This document shows, piece by piece, positions 27,281-36,341 of a DNA stretch of 64,000 nt. The notes beneath the pieces were generated by a model, which was not told the DNA's origin, made no database searches, and saw only the letters and a program-made list of their open reading frames with translations. Made by a program: the position numbers and the translations under genes. Source of the stretch: Alphaproteobacteria bacterium (GTDB taxonomy: Bacteria > Pseudomonadota > Alphaproteobacteria > Bin95); contig JACKII010000001.1 in assembly GCA_020638555.1 (NCBI GenBank), positions 1,240,001-1,304,000 on the forward strand. Reading direction: 5' to 3'. Position 1 is the stretch's first letter; each line of letters starts with the position of its first letter.

Positions 27281-28755
27281 GGCGAGCCTCCCGCGTCCAG
27301 CAGGGCCTGCAACTCGCCCGGCAGCGCGGCGGCCCAGCGGGTGATGCTGCCGGCGCCCAGGCAGATGACCATGTCGCCCGGCCCGGCCAGGTCCAGCACC
27401 CGCGCCGCCAGATCGGTCGGCCCGTCGATCGTGTCGGCGCCGCGATGGCCATGGGCCCGCAGCCCTTCGACCAGCGTTTCGTGGCTGATGCCGTCGCGCG
27501 GCTGTTCGCCGGCGGCATAGACCGGGGCCACCAGCACGTGCTCGGCATCGTTGAAACAGGTGCAGAAGTCCTCGAACAGGTCGGCGAGCCGCGAATAGCG
27601 GTGCGGCTGCACCACGGCGATCACCTGGCCCGCGCTGGCGCTGCGCGCCGCCTGCAGCACGGCGGCGATTTCCACCGGGTGGTGGCCGTAGTCGTCGATG
27701 ACGGTGATGCCGCCGGCCTCGCCGACGCGGGTGAAGCGGCGTTTCACGCCGGCAAAGCCCGCCAGCCCCGCCCGGATCGCGTCGGCGCCGATCTCCAGGC
27801 GCAGCGCGACCGCGACCGCGGCCATGGCGTTCTGGACATTGTGGTTGCCGACCATCGGCAGGCTCAGCCCGTCCAGATGCTGCGGCTCTGCGTCCGGCGT
27901 CGGCCGGTATTCGACGTCGAAGCGCACGCCATCGGCCGAAACCGACCGGATCACGCCATAGACGTCCGCCTGGCGGTTGAAGCCATAGGTGACGATGCGC
28001 CGGTCCTGCACCCGCGCCGCCAGCGCCTGCACCTCCGGATGGTCCAGGCAGAGCGCGGCAAAGCCGTAGAAGGGGATGTTCTCGACAAAGCTGTGAAAGG
28101 CCTCGCGCACGGCATCGAAGCTGCCGTAATGCTCCATATGCTCCGGGTCGATATTGGTGACGATGGCGGCGGTGGCGGGCAGGCGCAGGAAGGTGCCGTC
28201 GCTCTCGTCCGCCTCCACCACCATCCAGTCGCCGGAGCCGAGATGCGCGTTGGTGCCATAGGCGTTGAGGATGCCGCCATTGATCACCGTCGGGTCGAAC
28301 CCGCCGGCGGCCAGCAGGCTGGCGACCAGCGAGGTGGTGGTGGTCTTGCCGTGGGTGCCGGCGATGGCAATGGACCATTTCAGGCGCATCAACTCGGCCA
28401 GCATGTCGGCGCGGCGCACCACCGGCAGGCGGCGCTCGCGGGCGGCGATCACCTCCGGATTGCGCGGGTCGATGGCCGACGAGACCACCAGCACGGCGGC
28501 CTCGCCCAGATTCTCCGCCGCATGGCCGATGCAGACCGGAACGCCCAGCGCTTCCAGGCGTTCGGTGTTGGCGCCGGCGGCGATGTCGCTGCCCTGCACC
28601 CGATAGCCCAGATTGTGCATGATCTCGGCAATGCCGCTCATGCCGATGCCGCCAATGCCGACGAAATGCAGCACGCCGATTTCGAACGGCAGGCGGGCCA
28701 CCGCCTGGGGCGCGTCGCTCGATGGAGAGGGGGAAGCGGAGGGGGAAAGGGTCAT
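27277..28755 (-). CDS. murC: UDP-N-acetylmuramate--L-alanine ligase
   Basis: A 492-residue Mur ligase adding L-Ala to UDP-MurNAc. It has the N-terminal UDP-binding HFVGIGGIGMSGIAEIMHNLGY, P-loop AGTHGKTTTTSLVASLL, and the central ENIPFYGFAALCLDHPE typical of MurC. The first ~20 residues are Ser/Pro-rich and not conserved. Coupled by ATGA overlaps to murG and murB. Confidence 0.97.
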   Translation of the reverse strand: MTLSPSASPSPSSDAPQAVARLPFEIGVLHFVGIGGIGMSGIAEIMHNLGYRVQGSDIAAGANTERLEALGVPVCIGHAAENLGEAAVLVVSSAIDPRNPEVIAARERRLPVVRRADMLAELMRLKWSIAIAGTHGKTTTTSLVASLLAAGGFDPTVINGGILNAYGTNAHLGSGDWMVVEADESDGTFLRLPATAAIVTNIDPEHMEHYGSFDAVREAFHSFVENIPFYGFAALCLDHPEVQALAARVQDRRIVTYGFNRQADVYGVIRSVSADGVRFDVEYRPTPDAEPQHLDGLSLPMVGNHNVQNAMAAVAVALRLEIGADAIRAGLAGFAGVKRRFTRVGEAGGITVIDDYGHHPVEIAAVLQAARSASAGQVIAVVQPHRYSRLADLFEDFCTCFNDAEHVLVAPVYAAGEQPRDGISHETLVEGLRAHGHRGADTIDGPTDLAARVLDLAGPGDMVICLGAGSITRWAAALPGELQALLDAGGSP

Positions 28756-29876
28756 GGCGCAAGGCTCCGCAGCGCCGCTCCGGGCGCTGTTTTTGCCGGA
28801 ACCAACAGCGATTCGGCCAGGTCCGCCAGCCGTTCGGCTGCGTCGGTCCGTCCCAGGCTGTGGGCAAGTTCCGCCCGCGCGGCGATGCAGTCCGGCAGGG
28901 TCAGCACGGTTTCCAGGCGTCGGGCCAGCGCTTCGGCGGTGAAGGCCGGTTGCGGCATCAGCCAGGCCGCGCCGGCCGCATCGATGGCGCGGGCATTGGC
29001 GGTCTGGTGGTCGTCCATGGCGTGCGGGTAGGGGACCAGCACCGCCGGCCGGCCAATGGTCAGCAGTTCGGCGATGGTGGAGGCGCCGGCGCGGGCGATC
29101 ACCAACTGGCTCGCGGCCATGCGCGCCGGCAGGTCGTCGAAGAAGGGCGCAACCTCCACATCCATGGCGAGATCGCCATAGGCGGCGCGCACCGCAGTCT
29201 CGTCCTCCGGCCGGGCCTGCTGCACGATCCGCAGGCGCCGGCGCAGATTGGCCGGCAACAGGGCGCAGGCGGCAGGGACGGTTTCCGCGAACGCATGCGC
29301 CCCCTGGCTGCCGCCGAACACCAGCAGATGGAACGGTTCCTCATCCGCCGACGGGCGATAGGGACGGGCGCGCGCCGCGACCACGGCCGGGCGCACCGGA
29401 ATGCCGGTGAAGCGGTGGGCGGCGCTGCCCAGCGCCTCGACCTCGGGAAAGGCGGTGGCCACCACCCGCGCCATGCCGGCCAGGCGCCGGTTGGCCCGGC
29501 CCAGCACGGCGTTCTGCTCGACCAGCACCACCGGCACGCCCAGCAGCCGGGCCGCCAGCACCGGCGGCACGCTCGGATAGCCGCCGAAGCCCACCAGCAG
29601 GCGCACCCGGTCGCGCTTCAGGTGCCAGGCGGCCGCCAGCACGCCCATGCCCAACCGGACCGCGCCCAGCGCCCGGGCGACCGGCCCGCCGCTGAGGCGC
29701 GTCGCGGGCACGGCACGGACGTCGACGCCGCTCTGGAACCGGGCGCCGCGGGCGTCGGTCAGCACGCTCACCCGATGGCCGCGCTGCACCAGCGCATCGG
29801 CTAGCGCCACCGCCGCGAACAGGTGCCCGCCGGTGCCGCCGGCGGCCAGCGCGATGTTGGAGGTCGGCGCCGTCAT
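28752..29876 (-). CDS. murG: Undecaprenyl-PP-MurNAc-pentapeptide GlcNAc transferase
   Basis: A 374-residue GT28 glycosyltransferase that makes lipid II from lipid I on the inner face of the membrane. The N-terminal ALAAGGTGGHLFAAVALADAL and the C-terminal nucleotide-sugar segments VFGGSQGAHAFAETV and ARAGASTIAELLTIGRPAVLVP are diagnostic. Overlaps ftsW and murC by 4 bases each. Confidence 0.97.
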   Translation of the reverse strand: MTAPTSNIALAAGGTGGHLFAAVALADALVQRGHRVSVLTDARGARFQSGVDVRAVPATRLSGGPVARALGAVRLGMGVLAAAWHLKRDRVRLLVGFGGYPSVPPVLAARLLGVPVVLVEQNAVLGRANRRLAGMARVVATAFPEVEALGSAAHRFTGIPVRPAVVAARARPYRPSADEEPFHLLVFGGSQGAHAFAETVPAACALLPANLRRRLRIVQQARPEDETAVRAAYGDLAMDVEVAPFFDDLPARMAASQLVIARAGASTIAELLTIGRPAVLVPYPHAMDDHQTANARAIDAAGAAWLMPQPAFTAEALARRLETVLTLPDCIAARAELAHSLGRTDAAERLADLAESLLVPAKTAPGAALRSLAP

Positions 29877-31003
29877 ACGCGGTCCTCCGGCTCATAGCCG
29901 ATGCGCCGGCGGGTCAGCGCCAGCAGAAAGCCCATACTGACCGCCACCGCCAGCATGGAGCTGCCGCCATAGCTGACAAAGGGCAGGGTCATGCCCTTGG
30001 CGGGGATCAGTTCCAGGGCGGAGGCCATGTTGATCATCGCCTGCATGGCAAAGCTCACCAGCAGGCCGGCGGCGGCGACGCTCACGAACAGGCTGCGCGT
30101 GTGCGCCACCCGCAACAGGCCGCGGAACACCACGACGGCGATCAACGCCACCAGCACCAGACAGAGCGCCGCGCCGAACTCCTCGCCGGCCACCGCCAGC
30201 ACGAAGTCCGCATGGGCGTCCGGCAACTGGGTTTTGAGGGCGCCGTTGCCGGGCCCGACCCCGAACCAGCCGCCGCTTTCGAACGCGGCGATGGACTTGT
30301 CGATCTGGTAGGTGTCGCCGGCGGCGGGGTTCAGGAAACGGTCGATGCGGCTTTGCACGTGATCGAAGGTGAAATAGGCGAACACGAACCCGGCCAGCCC
30401 CAGGCTGCCCAGCGCCGCGGTCGCTGCGACGGGCAGGCCGGCCAGGAAGAATTGCGCCATCCAGACGGTGACGATCACCACGGTCATGCCGATATCGGGC
30501 TGGCTCACCATCAGCAGCACGGTCACGACCAGCAGGGCGATATTCGCCAGCAGATAGCGCCATTGCTTGGTTTGCTGAAAGAGCGCGAACAGCCAGGCGC
30601 CGGCCACCGCCAGGGCCGGTTTCATGAACTCGGAGGGCTGGAGCGTGAGGCCGGCAAGGCTGACCCAGCGCCGGGCGCCCTTGGCCTCGACGCCGACCAG
30701 CAGCACCATCACCAGCAGCAACAGGGTCAGCGCCACCAGCCCGGCCGCGCACCATCGCACCTCGCGCGGACCCAGCAGCGACGCCGAGACCAGGATCATC
30801 ACCGCCAACGGCGCATACACCAGATGCCGGCGGACGAAATGGAACGGATCATAGCCGATGGTATCCGACACGCCGGGGCTGCCGGAGACGATCAGCACCA
30901 CGCCGATGCCGATCAGCGACAGCAGGGCGGCCAGGGTCCAGCGGTCGACCGTCCACCACCAACGGCCGACAATGCTACGGTCGGTGCGGGCGAACGGGGT
31001 CAT
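29873..31003 (-). CDS. ftsW: SEDS-family peptidoglycan polymerase FtsW
   Basis: A 376-residue SEDS glycosyltransferase with about ten transmembrane helices. It polymerises lipid II at the septum together with FtsI. Family segments include LQPSEFMKPALAVAGAWLFA, the loop around FESGGWFGVGPGNG, and the C-terminal GMTLPFVSYGGSSMLAVAVSMGFLLALTRRR. The ATG at 31003 overlaps the murD stop and matches the family start; longer in-frame forms run into murD. Confidence 0.96.
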   Translation of the reverse strand: MTPFARTDRSIVGRWWWTVDRWTLAALLSLIGIGVVLIVSGSPGVSDTIGYDPFHFVRRHLVYAPLAVMILVSASLLGPREVRWCAAGLVALTLLLLVMVLLVGVEAKGARRWVSLAGLTLQPSEFMKPALAVAGAWLFALFQQTKQWRYLLANIALLVVTVLLMVSQPDIGMTVVIVTVWMAQFFLAGLPVAATAALGSLGLAGFVFAYFTFDHVQSRIDRFLNPAAGDTYQIDKSIAAFESGGWFGVGPGNGALKTQLPDAHADFVLAVAGEEFGAALCLVLVALIAVVVFRGLLRVAHTRSLFVSVAAAGLLVSFAMQAMINMASALELIPAKGMTLPFVSYGGSSMLAVAVSMGFLLALTRRRIGYEPEDRV

Positions 31004-32370
31004 GGCCGGTGCTCCTCCAACGCGAGAACGGCGGCGCGAAAGGCATCGCCCCGGGCCTCGAAATTCGGCCACTGGTCGAACGAGGCGCAGGCCGGCGACA
31101 GCAGCACCGTGCTGGGCTGCGGGTCCGCCTGTGCCGCCGCATGGGCCGCCGCCAGCGCCGGGATCAGGTCACCTTCCAGGGAATGGGGGATGGCTGCAGC
31201 CTCCAGGGTTGTCGCAAACGCGCGGGCGGACTCTCCGATCAGAAATGCGTGCGCGACTCGTCCGAATAGAGATGTCAAGGGGACGATGCCGCCCGCTTTT
31301 GCCAACCCCCCGATAATCCAGTAGATTCTGGGATAGCAAACCAGCGCCTTGGCGGTTGATTCGGCGTTGGTCGCCTTCGAGTCGTTGACATAGTCCACAT
31401 GACCGATTCGCCGCACCCTTTCCTGACGGTGCGCCAGACCCGGAAACGCGGCGAGGCCGGCCGCGATGGCTTCGGCCGGCAATCCCAGCGTCAGCGCGGC
31501 CGCGGCCACCGCCGCCGCGTTCTCGGCATTGTGGTCGCCGGGCAGGGCGCGGCAGTCGGCAAGGCGCGCCACCGTCCGGGGTTCCCCGTCGATGGCGGAG
31601 ACCAGGTGCCCGTCGGCGACGCCGACGCCGCCCTCCGGCAGACGGGTGCCGGACACCGGGATCACGCGCCGGCCTTCGGCCGCGGCACGCGCCGCTTCGG
31701 CCCGGCCGAAGGCGCCGTCGGTGCCGATCACCGCCACATCGCCCGGCCGGGTGTGGCGCCACAACCGTGCCTTCGCGCTCGCATAGCCGTGCAGGCCGCC
31801 ATGGCGGTCCAGATGATCCGGCGTCAGGTTCAGCCAGAGGCCGATGCGGAAATGGGCGCTTCGGCAGAGTTCCAACTGATAGGAGGACAGTTCCAGCACA
31901 TAGACGCCGTCACCGCCCAGCGGCGGCAGGTCGAGGGCCGCGGCGCCGATATTGCCGCCGGCAATGGCGGGGCGTCCGGCCGTCTGCAACACATGGGCCA
32001 GCAGCGCGGTCGTGGTCGACTTGCCGTTGGTGCCGGTGACGCCCACCAGGGTCGCGCCGGTGCCGGCCTCGGCCAGCAGGTCGATGTCGCAGACCAGCGG
32101 GCAGCCTTCCCGGACGGCGCGCACGGCCACCGCGTGCGGGGCCGGATGCTCGAACGGAATGCCGGGGCTCCAGACCATGCCCTCCAGGGCGGGCCAGGGG
32201 CCTTGCGCGAAGTCGTGGCGCTGGCTGCCTTCCGGCACCGTATCGGCCTTGTCGTCCCAGGCCAGCACCTCGGCACCGCTGGCGGCGAGCGCCCGTGCGG
32301 CGGCCCGGCCGGACTTGCCGAGGCCCATGACGCCGAAGCGTTTGCCCCTGGTTTGCGGCAGCGGGATCAT
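31000..32370 (-). CDS. murD: UDP-N-acetylmuramoyl-L-alanine--D-glutamate ligase
   Basis: A 456-residue Mur ligase adding D-Glu. Present are N-terminal RFGVMGLGKSGRAAARAL, P-loop GVTGTNGKSTTTALLAHVL, and the C-terminal segment YVNDSKATNAESTAKALVCY with IYWIIGGLAKAGG. It lies 16 bases after mraY and overlaps ftsW by ATGA. Confidence 0.97.
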   Translation of the reverse strand: MIPLPQTRGKRFGVMGLGKSGRAAARALAASGAEVLAWDDKADTVPEGSQRHDFAQGPWPALEGMVWSPGIPFEHPAPHAVAVRAVREGCPLVCDIDLLAEAGTGATLVGVTGTNGKSTTTALLAHVLQTAGRPAIAGGNIGAAALDLPPLGGDGVYVLELSSYQLELCRSAHFRIGLWLNLTPDHLDRHGGLHGYASAKARLWRHTRPGDVAVIGTDGAFGRAEAARAAAEGRRVIPVSGTRLPEGGVGVADGHLVSAIDGEPRTVARLADCRALPGDHNAENAAAVAAAALTLGLPAEAIAAGLAAFPGLAHRQERVRRIGHVDYVNDSKATNAESTAKALVCYPRIYWIIGGLAKAGGIVPLTSLFGRVAHAFLIGESARAFATTLEAAAIPHSLEGDLIPALAAAHAAAQADPQPSTVLLSPACASFDQWPNFEARGDAFRAAVLALEEHRP

Positions 32371-32386
32371 TGGCGTTTCGCGCTCC

Positions 32387-33475
32387 CTACCGCAGTTTCA
32401 GCGTGGCGAGGCCCGCCAGCGCCAGGATCGACGCGATGATCCAGAACCGGATGACGATGGTCGGTTCGGCCCAGCCCTTTTGCTCGAAATGGTGGTGCAG
32501 CGGCGCCATGCGGAAGACGCGCTTGCCGGTCAGCTTGAAGCTCGCCACCTGCACGATGACGCTGACGGCCTCCAGCACGAACAGGCCGCCGATCACCGCC
32601 AGCACGATCTCGTGCTTGGTGATGACCGCGATCGTGCCCAGCGCCGCGCCCATGGAGAGCGAGCCGGTGTCGCCCATGAACACCATGGCCGGCGGCGCGT
32701 TGAACCAGAGAAAGCCCAGCGCCGCGCCCACCACCGCGCCGCACAGCACCGACAGTTCGCCGGTGCCGGCCACATAGTGGATTTGCAGGTATTCGGCGAA
32801 AATCACATTGCCGACCAGATAGGCGATGAAGGCGAAGCAGCCGGCGGCGATCATCATCGGCACGATGGCGAGGCCGTCCAGCCCGTCGGTCAGGTTGACG
32901 GCGTTCGACGTTCCGACCACGACGAAACAGGCGAACGGCAGGTAGAACCAGCCGAAATCGACCAGCAAATCCTTGAACACCGGCACCGCCAGCGAGGTGG
33001 CGAGCGGCCGGCCGGTCAGGTGCTGGATCCAGACGAAGGCGACCGCGACGATGGCGAATTCCAGCAGCAGCCGCACCCGACCGCTGACGCCGTGATGCGA
33101 GCGGCGGGTGAGCTTGCGATAGTCGTCGGCAAAGCCGATCAGGCCGAAGCCGGCCGTCACCATCAGCACGCACCAGACATAGCCGTTGGTGATATCCGCC
33201 CACAGCAGCGTGCTGACCGTGATCGCCAGCAGGATCAGGCTGCCGCCCATGGTCGGCGTGCCGCGCTTGGTCAGCAAATGGCTGGCCGGGCCGTCCTCGC
33301 GGATCGGCTGGCCCTCGCCCTGTTTCGCCTTCAGCCAGCGGATGACCGCGGGGCCGAACACGAAGCTGAGGAACAGCGCGGTGATGACGGCGCCGCCGGA
33401 CCGGAAGGTCAGATAGCGGAACAGGTTGAACAACTGGAATTCGTCGCCCAGCGGCGACAACAGGTTATAGAGCAT
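32387..33475 (-). CDS. mraY: Phospho-MurNAc-pentapeptide translocase MraY
   Basis: A 362-residue polytopic membrane enzyme that transfers phospho-MurNAc-pentapeptide to undecaprenyl phosphate, giving lipid I. Recognised by the cytoplasmic loop TKRGTPTMGGSLILLAI, the aspartate-rich GFADDYRKLTRRSHHGVSGRVRL region, NAVNLTDGLDGLAI, VFMGDTGSLSMGAALG and the C-terminal MAPLHHHFEQKGWAEPTIV. Its start overlaps the murF end by 11 bases. Confidence 0.97.
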   Translation of the reverse strand: MLYNLLSPLGDEFQLFNLFRYLTFRSGGAVITALFLSFVFGPAVIRWLKAKQGEGQPIREDGPASHLLTKRGTPTMGGSLILLAITVSTLLWADITNGYVWCVLMVTAGFGLIGFADDYRKLTRRSHHGVSGRVRLLLEFAIVAVAFVWIQHLTGRPLATSLAVPVFKDLLVDFGWFYLPFACFVVVGTSNAVNLTDGLDGLAIVPMMIAAGCFAFIAYLVGNVIFAEYLQIHYVAGTGELSVLCGAVVGAALGFLWFNAPPAMVFMGDTGSLSMGAALGTIAVITKHEIVLAVIGGLFVLEAVSVIVQVASFKLTGKRVFRMAPLHHHFEQKGWAEPTIVIRFWIIASILALAGLATLKLR

Positions 33476-34883
33476 CGGCCAGTCCTTCGGGGGCCGCAGC
33501 TTCTCGCAGCGCGCGGACGATGCGCGCCATGCCGATGCCCAGCGACCCTTTCACCAAAATCACATCGCCCGCGCGCAAGGCGGGCACGATTGTCTTTGCC
33601 AGCGCGGCCGTGTCCGGCGCGTGGCCCGTGCGTTGATCGGCGCGTAATTGCGCGACAAGTGTGGCCATTTCCGGGCCGGCCGCGAACACCGCGTCGACCG
33701 GCAGCGCGGCCAGAGCTGCGCCGAGCGCGGCATGCTCGCGGGCCGCGGTGGCGCCCAGTTCCAGCATGTCGCCCAGCACCGCGACCCGTCGCCCCGGCGC
33801 CGGCGGCGCATGGTGCGCCAGAACGGCGAAGGCCGCGCGCATGGCGGCGGGGCTGGCATTGTAGCTCTCGTCGATCAGGGTGACGGGGCCCTGGGGGAGC
33901 ACCAGCCGCTCGGTCGCGCCGCGGCCGGCGGGCGGGCGCTGGTCGGCCAGCAATGCCGCGGCACGGTCGGGTTCCACGCCGAGCGCGGCCACCGCCGCCA
34001 GCGCGCCCAGGCTGTTCAGCACCCAGTGCCGGCCCGGCGCGCCCAGCCGGTAGCGCAACCGCTGGCCCAGAATGTCCGCCTCGACGGTGGAGCCGTTCGC
34101 CGCCAGGTCGCAGGCCAGCAGGCGGGCGTCGGCGTCCCGTGCCTCGCCGAAGCGCAGCACGCGCGCCGCACCGTGCCGGCGGGCAGCGGCGGCGAGTCGC
34201 TCGGCATGGCCGTCGTCGGCATTGACGATGGCGGTGCCGCCTGGGGCCAGGCCCTCGAAGATTTCCGCCTTCGCCTCCGCGATCGCCTCGACCGAGGCGA
34301 AAAACGCGCTGTGCGCCGGCGCAATGCGCGTGACCAGGGCGCAGTCGGGCCGGGCCATGCGGCTGAGGGGCGAGATTTCGCCCGCATGGTTCATGCCGAG
34401 TTCCAGCACCGCGAAGGCGGCGTCGCGCGGCAGGCGCGCCAGGGTGAGGGGGGCGCCGATATGGTTGTTGAGATTGCCCTCGGTCGCCGCGGTTGGACCC
34501 ACGCTCGCCAGCAGGCGCGCCAGCATTTCCTTGGTGCCGGTCTTGCCGACGCTGCCGGTCAGCGCCACCACCTGCCCCGCAAAGCGCGCCCGTGCGGCCC
34601 GCGCCAGCGCCTCCAGCCCTTGCTGCGTATCGCCGACCCGCAGCAGCGGGGCGTCGCCGGCGATGCCGGCCGGCGCATGGTCGACCAGGGCGGCCGCCGC
34701 CCCTGCGGCCAGGGCGGCCGCCACATGGTCGTGGCCGTCGTGCGTCGGGCCTTTCAGGGCCACGAACAGGTCGCCCGCCCGCACCGTGCGCGAGTCGATG
34801 CCGACACCCCGCGCCGCCCAGGTCGCCGCGCCCGTGCCGCCCGTCGCCTGCCGGGCCTCGTCTGCGGTCCAGAGCGTGCTCAT
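33465..34883 (-). CDS. murF: UDP-MurNAc-tripeptide--D-alanyl-D-alanine ligase
   Basis: A 472-residue Mur ligase adding D-Ala-D-Ala. Features are GIDSRTVRAGDLFVALKGPTHDGHDHVAAAL, P-loop ALTGSVGKTGTKEMLARLL, and the C-terminal LIDESYNASPAAMRAAFAVLA with AVLGDMLELG. ATG 34883 overlaps the murE stop (ATGA). It supplies the last cytoplasmic step before MraY, encoded next. Confidence 0.97.
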   Translation of the reverse strand: MSTLWTADEARQATGGTGAATWAARGVGIDSRTVRAGDLFVALKGPTHDGHDHVAAALAAGAAAALVDHAPAGIAGDAPLLRVGDTQQGLEALARAARARFAGQVVALTGSVGKTGTKEMLARLLASVGPTAATEGNLNNHIGAPLTLARLPRDAAFAVLELGMNHAGEISPLSRMARPDCALVTRIAPAHSAFFASVEAIAEAKAEIFEGLAPGGTAIVNADDGHAERLAAAARRHGAARVLRFGEARDADARLLACDLAANGSTVEADILGQRLRYRLGAPGRHWVLNSLGALAAVAALGVEPDRAAALLADQRPPAGRGATERLVLPQGPVTLIDESYNASPAAMRAAFAVLAHHAPPAPGRRVAVLGDMLELGATAAREHAALGAALAALPVDAVFAAGPEMATLVAQLRADQRTGHAPDTAALAKTIVPALRAGDVILVKGSLGIGMARIVRALREAAAPEGLADAL

Positions 34884-36319
34884 GCCCCGGCCTCCGCCAG
34901 CGCCTTGCGCGCCTCGGCCCGGTCGTCGAACGGCAGCACGGTGCCGGCGACGGTCTGGCCTTGCTCGTGGCCCTTGCCGGCGATCAGCAGCGTGTCGCCC
35001 GCCTGCAACTGGCCCACCGCCCAGGCAATGGCCTCGGCGCGGCTGCCGATCTCGACCGCATCGGGGCAACCCTCCAGGATCGCCGCCCGGATCGCCGCCG
35101 GGTCTTCCGAGCGCGGATTGTCGTCGGTGACCACGGCCAGATCGGCGAGACTTGCCGCCATCCGGCCCATTTCCGGCCGCTTGCCGGTGTCGCGGTCGCC
35201 GCCGGCGCCGAACACCACCACCAGCCGGCCCCGGGTCGCGCCCCGGAGCGCCTTCAGCGCGGCTTCCAGCGCGCCGGGCGTGTGGGCGTAATCGACATAG
35301 ACCGCCGCGCCGCTCGCATGGCGGCCGGCGGGCTCCAGGCGTCCCGGCACGGTCTGCAATGTCGCCAGGGCCGCGACGGCATCGGCCCGCGGCACGCCGC
35401 TCGCCAGCGCGATGCCGAGTGCCGCCAGCGCGTTTTCCGCCTGGAAGTCGCCGGCGAGTGGCAGCAGCACGTCGAACGGCTCGCCGTCCACGGTCAGCGC
35501 GAGGCGCTGGCCCTCGGGCGTGTCGGTGCGGCGGTCGAGGCGGATGCGCTCGCCCTTGCGGCCATAGGTCCAGAGTTCCAGGCGGCGTTGCTTCGCGACC
35601 CGCACCGCCTGGGCGGAGAACCCGTCGTCGGCGCAGATCACCGCGGCCCCGCCCTCCGGCAGGCGCTCGCGGAACAGCCGCAGCTTGGCGTCCAGATAGG
35701 CGCGCTCGGTCTTGTGATAGTCGAGATGGTCGCGGCTGAACGAGGTGAAGGCGCCGATCCGCGCGGCCACGCCCGACATCCGCTCCTGCTCCAGGCCATG
35801 GCTGGAGGCTTCCGCGGCGGCGTGTTCGATCCCGCCCGCAGCCAGTTGCGCCAGCAGCCGGGCGAGGCTGACCGGGTCCGGCGTGGTGAGGCTGCCGCCC
35901 TCGCGGCCGCCCGGCAGCGTGATGCCCAGCGTGCCGATGCTGGCGGCCGGCCGGCCATTGGCGGCCCAGATCTGGCGGGCAAATTCCACGGTCGAGGTTT
36001 TTCCGTTCGTGCCGGTCACGAGGGCGATCCAGTCCGGTTGCCGGCCGAAAAACGCCGCGGCGAGTTCGGCCAGCCGGCGGCGCGGATTCGGGTCCAGCCA
36101 CAGCCGCACCCGGCCGGCAAGGCCGGCCGCCTGATCGTCCGGCAGGCGGTCGGTCAGGATGGCGACGGCGCCGGCCTCGACCGCGCGGTCGATAAAACGG
36201 CGGCCATCGGACGTCTCGCCTTGCAGGGCGGCGAACAGATAGCCGGGTTTGACGGCGCGTGAGTCGGCAGTCAGGCCGGAAACGCCTGTCAGGATCGCCG
36301 AGTCACTTTGGTCCGCCAT
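34880..36319 (-). CDS. murE: UDP-MurNAc-tripeptide synthetase, meso-diaminopimelate-adding
   Basis: A 479-residue Mur ligase. P-loop VTGTNGKTSTVEFARQIW, UDP-binding start LTADSRAVKPGYLFAALQGE, and VVVFGAGGDRDTGKRPEM are visible. The DNPR motif (VTDDNPRSEDPAAI) marks the diaminopimelate-specific type, as expected in a Gram-negative. Begins 22 bases after ftsI and couples to murF. Confidence 0.97.
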   Translation of the reverse strand: MADQSDSAILTGVSGLTADSRAVKPGYLFAALQGETSDGRRFIDRAVEAGAVAILTDRLPDDQAAGLAGRVRLWLDPNPRRRLAELAAAFFGRQPDWIALVTGTNGKTSTVEFARQIWAANGRPAASIGTLGITLPGGREGGSLTTPDPVSLARLLAQLAAGGIEHAAAEASSHGLEQERMSGVAARIGAFTSFSRDHLDYHKTERAYLDAKLRLFRERLPEGGAAVICADDGFSAQAVRVAKQRRLELWTYGRKGERIRLDRRTDTPEGQRLALTVDGEPFDVLLPLAGDFQAENALAALGIALASGVPRADAVAALATLQTVPGRLEPAGRHASGAAVYVDYAHTPGALEAALKALRGATRGRLVVVFGAGGDRDTGKRPEMGRMAASLADLAVVTDDNPRSEDPAAIRAAILEGCPDAVEIGSRAEAIAWAVGQLQAGDTLLIAGKGHEQGQTVAGTVLPFDDRAEARKALAEAGA

Positions 36320-36341
36320 CGCATCTCCCGCCGGTGTCGAA